A DNA stretch of 64,000 nucleotides from NCBI GenBank assembly GCA_021292165.1, contig CM037876.1:38364575-38428574 (forward strand), written 5' to 3'. The notes under the pieces are model-generated. The model ran no database searches. It was not told the origin of the DNA and saw only the letters and a list, made by a program, of their open reading frames with translations. This DNA is from Shinisaurus crocodilurus (taxonomy: Eukaryota > Chordata > Lepidosauria > Squamata > Shinisauridae). The number at the start of each line of letters is the position of its first letter. Within the stretch, counting starts at the first letter, position 1. Shown one piece after another: positions 35,201 to 44,200 of this stretch. The translations under genes and the position numbers were made by a program.

Positions 35201-38200
35201 GATGGTCTCAATAACTGGCTGACAAAGGTGGAAGCTTGGTGTGGTGAGTGAAGCAGCTAGCGTGGATATCTTTAACAGCAAAGTTGATGGGACAGGGTGT
35301 AGAGAAAAATAAGAGAAAACTTCAGTAGTTAAGGCAATGAGAGAACCTTAACTGGGCTCTCTGATGGAAACACAGAGAAATGCTGTGGAGAAAAGGGGTA
35401 ATATAAAAGCACCCATTTGTGGGTAGCTTTGAATGTTACATGGAAGTGCCAACATAGGGTGCACAAATGAGTTTTTCATCCAGTTTTCACACTTTTGATG
35501 TAAGCCTGGTTCAAACAATCATTCCAGGTTTCATAAACCATGATTTATGAAGTTAAGAGCAAGCTTTCCCTGCCCTCCCCTTACACACCACTTCAGTGCT
35601 CCATTTCTTGCTTTTATTACATCTGAACTGGGGAACTCTGGCTTAATGTCTGTTAACAAGGCAGGATAATCCATTTTAAGCCACACTTCTCTAGTTCAGA
35701 TGTAATGGGGAACTCTGGCTTCATACAAACGAGAAAGGGAGGAGTGTTTGGCTCAGATGCTCTTTCCCTGCTTCATAAGCCATGGTTATTGACTTGTATT
35801 CCTGCATTGAGCAGAGGGTTGGACTTGATGGCCTTACAGGCCCCTTCCAACTCTTCTATGATTCTGTGGTTTATGAAGCCTGGAACGATTGTCTGAACTG
35901 CGTTAGTATGTCCAAAGTGGCAACTCCTGCATTTTCCCTGTGGCACCCTGCTTCTGGAACCCCACTTGTGGAACTCTCTCCTTAGGGAGGCATTCCTGGG
36001 CTGTGCCTTAATCTTTTAGGCACCAGGCAAAGACCTTGTTTATTTTCCCAAGCTTTAATAGATTTTTAAATGTTCTGCTGTGACTGTTTTTAGCACTGCC
36101 TTTTACTGCTGTCAGCTGTTTTATTGATTATAGCAGTTTTATTGTGTATAACGAGCTAGTGTAAAATGTCTTGGAAATATTTAGTTGAGGGGTGGTATAG
36201 AAATGTTTTAAATAGTTGAGGGAATATTAGCCAGAAACTCAACATGGAGCGGGCAGGTGCATAAGTACCCCTTTGGATATCGCAGTGGAATCATGGAAAG
36301 AAGATATGCAAGTCACTTGCATATACTTTGTTGGTAAAGGCCAACAAAGGCTGTTTGGCATGGGAAAGAAATTTAATGACAAACCCAAGGCTTCAATCCT
36401 GCCTTGATGATAGGGACAGGGAAGAGAGGTGAGGAGTTTTGTTTTGGATAGTGAAACGTGAAGTGCTGTATCATACATTATATTTTTATACTTACAAAAA
36501 CATATATGCACCCCTAAAACTGTATCGTGCAACAAATGTGCTTCCAGCAATGTCTGTCTTGCAGGCATACACGCCAGGTAGCTCAGATTGACAACAGTTC
36601 CCTGCTATATGTACAGACAGTTGGAAATGTACATCTGTGAAGCAGCACTCAGCATGTAGATATTGCAAGTATCAAGCAATCTGCCTAAGTTAGCAACTTC
36701 CATGGTAAATAACATGGTTTGTTGTGCTCATTCCATTCTGTATAAAACCACTTGCCATTTTCAAACAGCATTTGCTCCAAGTTTGAGTAAGAAAGTGCCC
36801 AGTCTCTTTCAGATACTAATGTATTCAGGCAGCATGAATACAATACAAATTGATGCTTTGTTTTATAATAGGAGTGAGTTGTGTCTTAATTCCTTACTGT
36901 TTACAAATGCTCAAAGTTCATTTTCAGTCTTCTTCTTAATCTTGCATATATTAATGCTGTTAGATTAATGGTTTAAATGTCCATCTCGAATGAAAGTGTG
37001 CAACAAAGATCTGTATGTGACCACTGAAATACATTTATGAACTACAACTAGAGTTGCTTTTCAAGGAATTCTTATTTATCAAGGTAATATGTATAATTCA
37101 ATTAAAATTGATGTTAGTATGAAAGATAGTATGAAAAGACTTCCGTGGTTTGAAAAAAATCTTATTAGTAAATTTTGTTTCATATTTTTTATGAATAACT
37201 TTTCCTTTAAATTTAGTGCACTTATTTTCATAGGAGAGATAGCTAGGTTCTCTTTTGTTAACCCTTATTATTTTGTTCATATACAGTTAGCCATACAAGA
37301 GGAGAAGTTAAGACTAGAAGAGGAGACTTTATATGCTGCGCAGCGTGAAGCAGCCAGGGCAGCAAAGCAGAGAAAGCTCTTGGAGGTGAGGGGAGAAGAC
37401 CCCAAAATATATGTATCAGAGCCTCTGTTATGTATCTTGCTCTTAGTTTTATATGCTTTCTTAAACAGAACATCCCAGGTGAAGCTTTATTTGTAGTAGT
37501 TTCTATTTTCTTGTAAGCTGAGTATTGAGTGTTTTATACAGGACATCTATGTACCTATTCAAAAGTTTTGTACTATTGAACTTCGGGTGAGTGGATAATG
37601 TTTAGACAGTTATTTAGAATGTTCTTGAGATGATAATTGCATACTTACCTTGCAGAAGAGTGTAGGATTTATCCTTTAGTTACATGGACAGTCTGTGTAC
37701 TCATGGAAGTAAGGTGAATTTTTTAACTCTATTCTGAGTCAGTACTGTCAGTGTGAACATAGTACTGTCTGTGTTGGAGCATAGTAGAAAGTGTAGATTG
37801 GGAGCAGGAAGATTGCATGGCAAAATCTAGGATAAGGAGGTTGTCTTGCACTTCTAAGCATACAGAAGAGGGTACTGAAATCAAGTGAAGCAGATGCAAC
37901 ATGATCCATATGCTGAACCTGAAAACTAGTGTGATGTAGTGGTTAGTGTCAAACTAGAATTGGAGAAGCTCGGCTTCAAAACCCCATTGAACCATGAAGT
38001 TCACTGATGAGTCATCAAGATCACCCATCTCTCAGCTGAACTTCCCTCACAGTGTTGTGAGGATAAAAATGTGGTGGGGAAAGAACCATGTGTGCTATAC
38101 TGAGCTCCTTGGTGGAAAGGCAAGATAATAATAACATGTAGATAGGCATCAGTAGCAAGGAGTTCCACTGATCAACTTTAAAAGACTTGTGACAAGATTC

Positions 38201-41200
38201 CTTCCCCATTCTCTTTTGGTTTTCTCCCCACCCCCTTTTTTTAAAAAATTCCTTTTTAGCTCTCCTAGCAGCCATGACCCATCATAGGAAAGCATGCCTT
38301 GAACTTCTAGTGCAGAGATTTTAAACATGGATTCTCCTGCATGAATCAGAAATCAATATTCACAGTTACATAATGGCCCAATTCAGTTTACACAGTGCTA
38401 CTCCAACCATGGTTTGTTGGAGCATGTATAAATGAGTACTCTTGCCTTCTCTTGAGCACCCAGCATGAGAAGAGACTTCCTGGTTTATTAAATTACAGTT
38501 TCCTATGACATCAGAACAAGGATACTAGTTTAAGCTCTGCCTGCAAACCAGAATTTCAAACCCAGAGTTTGATTCTGGTTTGCAAACCACCATTGTAGAC
38601 AGCATTTATACCACAGTTTCCCTGGCTTCTTTAACTCATTTTGAAAAAGGAGGATTTAAATCAAAGGTGAGTAGAATACTAGACCACTATGAAGTATAAT
38701 GAATTAGTATTATGGAATAAAAAGGAATCCTCTTCTTTATATCCTATTACATGGTTTCTTCCAGCCACCCCAAAGACTTTTGGACCATGGAATTTAAGAG
38801 CCAACTACATACAAGTATAAGCTATTAATGAAGATTTCATAAATGACAATAGAAAATTTTAAGAACAGCTGTTTCAGGTCAGCCCAGTAGTCCAGTAATT
38901 AAGAGTCTTGTGTCTGACAGTGGCTTGGTCTACATGCTTTATGAAAAACTGAAATTACATAGGTTACAAAGTATATTCTGTTCTGTGGACCATTCCAGCA
39001 ATCTCAAGATTTTGAGATGCCTTTATCAAAAGAAGATATTAATAGCCTATTGATGTTTCTGTCTGCTGTCTATAGTGTTGGTTGCATCAGATATTGCATA
39101 CTTAAATGCAACCATCCAACTTAGTGAGTGGCTTTTAAGTGTTACCTATTTCCATTTAGAGAACATGGAAGAAGACAATACTGTGGTAAATAATCAAGCT
39201 TGTCTTTATTTTAGCAAAGGAAATGTTTTTGCTTCCTTTTACACTTGTTAAAGCATGAATTTGTTTTGCCCTAATGGTATTGTTCCTTCACAGATGAGTA
39301 GAAATGAATTCTCTTAATTCCTGATCTTAACTAAATTAAATAAAAGAAAAACTAGACATCCTTAATTCTTAAGCTGCTGTAAAATAGTCAGAACTGCCAA
39401 TGAAAGGGCAGAAGACCCAAGAATGGGTATTTTTCTACGTTGGGAAGCAGAATAAAATTAGTAGCGACACTTAGCTGCATTGGAAGCTCGTTCTCACACT
39501 GAGCACCCTCAAATGTGATTACATTATATATAGAAAGGCAGGATAGAAATGTCAGAAATAAAGCTATCCAGATGCTAATGAAAAACAATCCATCAGGCAC
39601 TGTGTGCAGACATACATGATATTGGATCATATGATTTACCTTGTTGAGTAAATTACTGGCTGTAGAAATTAATGTGGCATAGATGTTCATATGCTGTGAG
39701 AACACTATTTAAATGAACTCTTAGCTTGGAGTAGAGGGTTAGGGCTAAAATGGATTCTAGAATTGTTTTTCTTTTGAGTTTATTTTTTGAAACATTTGGT
39801 GTTCATTCTTATTTTTGTTAGCAACAAAGGCTGCAGAGGCTAGCACAAAGAGCAAACAGTGGAGATACCCAAAGGTAAGATACCAGTTAGCCTTTAGGAA
39901 CTTGAAATAAATAATGATGCAAATAACTCTTGAATTTTAAATTTGCTTCAGATAGTGGAGAAATGTGCATACGTTGCCTTGTTCACAAGTTTAGAAGGAA
40001 ATGTGAGGAAAATGGCAAGATGAGCAGCAATGGACCATTAAAACTGCCTTTTTAGAAATTGAATTGTGATTGATAAGACGGTCAACCATGCGTTTGAAAA
40101 TCTGGAAGTGAATTTCCTGCAGCCACTTCTCCAGTTCTCATTAAATAAAATAAACATTGTAGGAAATTTTGTTAAAGCAATGGCCGGGTGACCGGCCAGA
40201 TGGGCGATTAAAAAATATAATAAATAAATAAATAAATAAAATAAAATCCTATGGTTCCTGTGAGAGTGTCACAAGGGCCATAGGAAGAGCTAAGACCTTG
40301 GGGGAAAAGGAAATCCCCACTCAGATTCCCAGCCCTCCCCCTTAGCCTTCCCAGCCCTTGTGGGAAGGTCAGTGTCACAACATTGGAAGAAGATGGGGAG
40401 GGAGGAAAGAGGGGGCATGTCGGAGGGAGAGGAGAGGACATGGATCCACAAACCTCTCTGTTTCTGACCCTGCCCACAGCAAGGTAAGCAAACTCAGAAG
40501 CCTGTCTAGCACAAAATGCTAAAACGGAAGATGGTGAGACTGTGAAAGCCTCTGTGCTGCCTTGGTCTTGCCAGAAGGACTTAGGATAGACAGAGGGTTC
40601 CGAAATCAGAACCCTCCATCTATTGTGTCAGTCTTGTTAGATTGCACTCATGGTGTTGTAAGCAAACTATTTTTCTGAACTTAGTCCTCCTTGGTGTAAC
40701 TTGTTCATTCTTTTACAGCTCAGCAACTGAAGAGGATTTTGATTCTTACTTGAGAAATGTAAAACTACAATATGAAGCTTTTCGAAGTAGCAGTAAGTTT
40801 TTGTGTGTGTGTTGTGTAGTTTTCCCGGATAGCTTAAATTGCTACACACAGTTATTGCATTGGGTATAGAATACCCTTAGACCTTTTGCATGTGGTCTGT
40901 GAATTGCAACTACTCAGTACCCTTCTTTTTAAAAAATGTCATAAATTTAATTTAGGGGTGGGCGATCCGCTGAGTCCCAACTTGTTTCTGGCTCAGCAGC
41001 TGCCGCTGCTGCACCCACCAAGCCAGGCTGAAAGCGAGCACACGCCGGGCCACTCGCTGGACTTCCAGGTTCCCAGCAGGCTGCTGTTTATTTTGAAAAT
41101 GCCTTAAGATTTATTTATTATATTTTTGAATCGCCCATCTGGCCAGTCATCCGGCCACTCTGAGCGATGTACAGTCCAATAAAATACAAGAAAAAACAGA

Positions 41201-44200
41201 GTGTAAAACACAATTAAAATCAGTACAAAACTTAAAAATCCTAACCCACCCCATATTCCCGCCTGAAAAGCCACGTTTTTAATGCATGGCGGAAGCTAAT
41301 CAAGGAAGGGGCATGGCGGAGGTCACTGGGGAGAGAGTTCCATAAATTGGGGGCTGCCACAGAAAAGGCCCTCCTCATAGTCCTCACCAGCCTGGTTTCT
41401 CTGGCTGATAGGACAGGGAGAAGCCTGTCCGTGGCAGATCTTGTTGAGCAGCCTACTTGATGTTGCTGGAGGCGCTCCTTGAGATAAATTGTGGCCACTT
41501 TGGGTGTATCTTAAGGCATTTTCTATGTAAAGAGCAGCCCGCCTGGAACCCAGAATTCGCTTCCCCAACTCAACATGGGAGAATGAGAGTCAAGGTGGGG
41601 AAGAGGTAAGTGGGACGGAGTTCAGGGAGTCAAGCCCACCTAGTCCGCCAGATATACATCCCCCAAATGAAATCCTCACACATCCCTATTTAACATCTAC
41701 CTGTAACATCTCCTGATCCATGGTAGATACCCTTGGTTTTCTTACTGAGGAGTTTTCATATGTATCCTTCAAAATAAAGTGTTGAGTCATTTTTACTGCA
41801 GTTAAAGTTGCAGATGTCTTGAAGAAGCTTCTTGGTATTTGTGCCATCAAAATATTGCTAGTTATATATACTAGAGTATGTACACCAGATAACGTGTTGC
41901 TCACTGCAAACAAAAGGGCCTGAGATCCAGCAGAGTCTCCCGCTGGAGGAAGAGTTGAGGGAGACCATTTTTGCTGATTTCCCCTGCCACCCTCTGTGAT
42001 ACTTCCTACACTGTTCCAGAGATCCCCCAACCCTCCAGAGCAGATTATTGGGAGGTACAGGGGCTGTAGGTGAAAGGATGCCAAAATTGCCTGCCCTCCC
42101 ACTTCCTCTGATAGGAGTTTCCCATGACTAGACATTTGCTCCCAGAAACTCTGAATATGTTTGTGTTTGTTAATGTTATTAAAGCTTAAAGCTATTGGAC
42201 TGGTGTGTTTAATAGAGACAGTATATTTTAAGTATAAAAATGTTTTTTGATCACAGGACTTTCATCAGATGCTACTGTTCTGACACCAAATACAGAGAGC
42301 AGTTGTGACTTAATGACCAAAACCAAATCAACAAGTGGAAATGATGACAGTAACTCCTTAGATTTAGAATGGGAAGATGAAGAAGGTACTCGTTCTGTGC
42401 TATATTAATAATTTCACTGACATAAGCAATATTTATTTATTATATTTATACCCCACCTTTTTTCCTGCAAGGAACCCCAGGCGGCTTACATAATCCTCCT
42501 TTTCCTCTCCATTTTATCCTCACAACAACCCTGTGAGGCAGGTTAGGCTGAGAGTCAGTGACTGGCCCAAAGTCACCCAGTGAGTTTTATGGCTGAGCGG
42601 GGACTAGAACCCAGATTTCCCGAGTCCCAGTCCAACACTCTCACCACTACGCCACACTGGCTCTATGGATATTGTTGGACTGTTTGAACATCTAAGCAGA
42701 TACTGTTGGATTATTTTTTTTTAGAAAACCTCAAAATTATATCCTTGTTTGTTTTATAAATAGCATAAGCCGCATTAGGTAGTGATAGAGTTCATCAACT
42801 ATGTTTTTCCTTCCCACTCCTCACCAAGGAAAGAGAAGGTGCACCTGCGTGGAATGGGGGGGGGGGGACTGAAATAGGGAAACAGAGAAAATGGGGTTTC
42901 TAACAAACAGTGAGGCACAGTCCCATGCCTCCAGACCCAGGAATCCTGATGTTATAGTTTTTCTTGGCGGCACCTTGTCTAGAAACAGTCAGGTAAATGC
43001 TAAAAAAACAAAAGGTGTGTGTGTGTGTGTGTGTGTGTGTGTACATAAACATTGACTGGGTTTGCACGACATGATAACCCATCGTGGGTAACTAGCCACA
43101 GTGGGTTGTCATGTCATCCAAACTCGGGCCACTTCCCATAGGGTGGCTTGTTTTTCAGCAACAAGCCACCCTGACATCCCATGGCTTGTTCTGGGGGTTG
43201 TTCGACCCAGGATGGGTTGTCGTGTCATCCAAACCTGGGAGACCAATTTCGCTGTGGGTTGTGGGGATCGGCTAGAAAAAACCCCTGCTGCTCTTCATGA
43301 TCTCACCTTTGCCACCACCGGTAACAACCCCTTCACCAAGTGGCACTTTGGAGCAACCATCACTGTTTCACCACCCTTTTTTAAAAAAAAAAAATTCTGC
43401 AGAAAAGTTGTGCAATTGTGTTCGTAAATTTTTAATTATTATTTTTGTTGGTCTTTCACAAGTGTGCAAGCACACTGTTACTGCTGTCTGCTATGTGGTC
43501 TTGCCTGGTCAATTTCCTGCTCTGTTTCAGCTGTCAAAGGGAGCAGTGAATTGGATTAGGTAACAGATTGACAATTGGCTAATTTGACACAGTTGCCAGG
43601 GGCCAATTGCTGAGCTGCCAGTGGAAAAGCACCAGTAAAGGGGGAAGCGGAGAAAGTAGATGCACCAAAGTTGGGGTGGGGGCACACTGGGAGACCGGCT
43701 GGAGAACTGAGGGGTAAGGAGGAGGAGAACAAGCCACAGTGAGGCCAGTCATCTGTCGGGCACACTGGGTTCCACGAACAACCCACACTGCTTAGCTTAA
43801 TTGCAGGATGGCTTAGCATGTCATGTGAATGCAGCCATTGGGTAAAGTGGAATTGCCCTAATGAGCCATTTTAATTAGAACATTTGGAAAAACCTGAAGA
43901 AAACTAGAGCAGCTGTGTGAAACGTATTCTAGGTTTGCTCTCCTAGAACACTTTTTAAAAGGTCTCTTGTGACCTTTCTAGTAAGGCATCTAATTAAAAT
44001 TAGGTGTGTTCTGCAGTGGTGGCTATTTCTGTTCCATTGCTGTTCTAGCTTGTATTCTGTGTGGAATTTTACAGCAAAATTGTGAGAACTTGTGTCTCAA
44101 TCCAACTGCTTGCTTATTTATAGTATGAATAACAAATGGAACTTTGCAGAACTAGCATAGTATTTTTGCTACTCTAAAGATTCTGCGTGTTCACTTTGCC

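Noticed and set aside
34856..35251. 131-codon ORF over exon 5 as a single exon
   Set aside because: Only 35059-35155 is coding. The left part is a TIR element and the acceptor TTCTTCAG precedes the conserved part.
37089..37496. 135-codon ORF over exon 6 as a single exon
   Set aside because: The conserved residues lie between ATATACAG and GAG|GTGAGG; both sides are intron.
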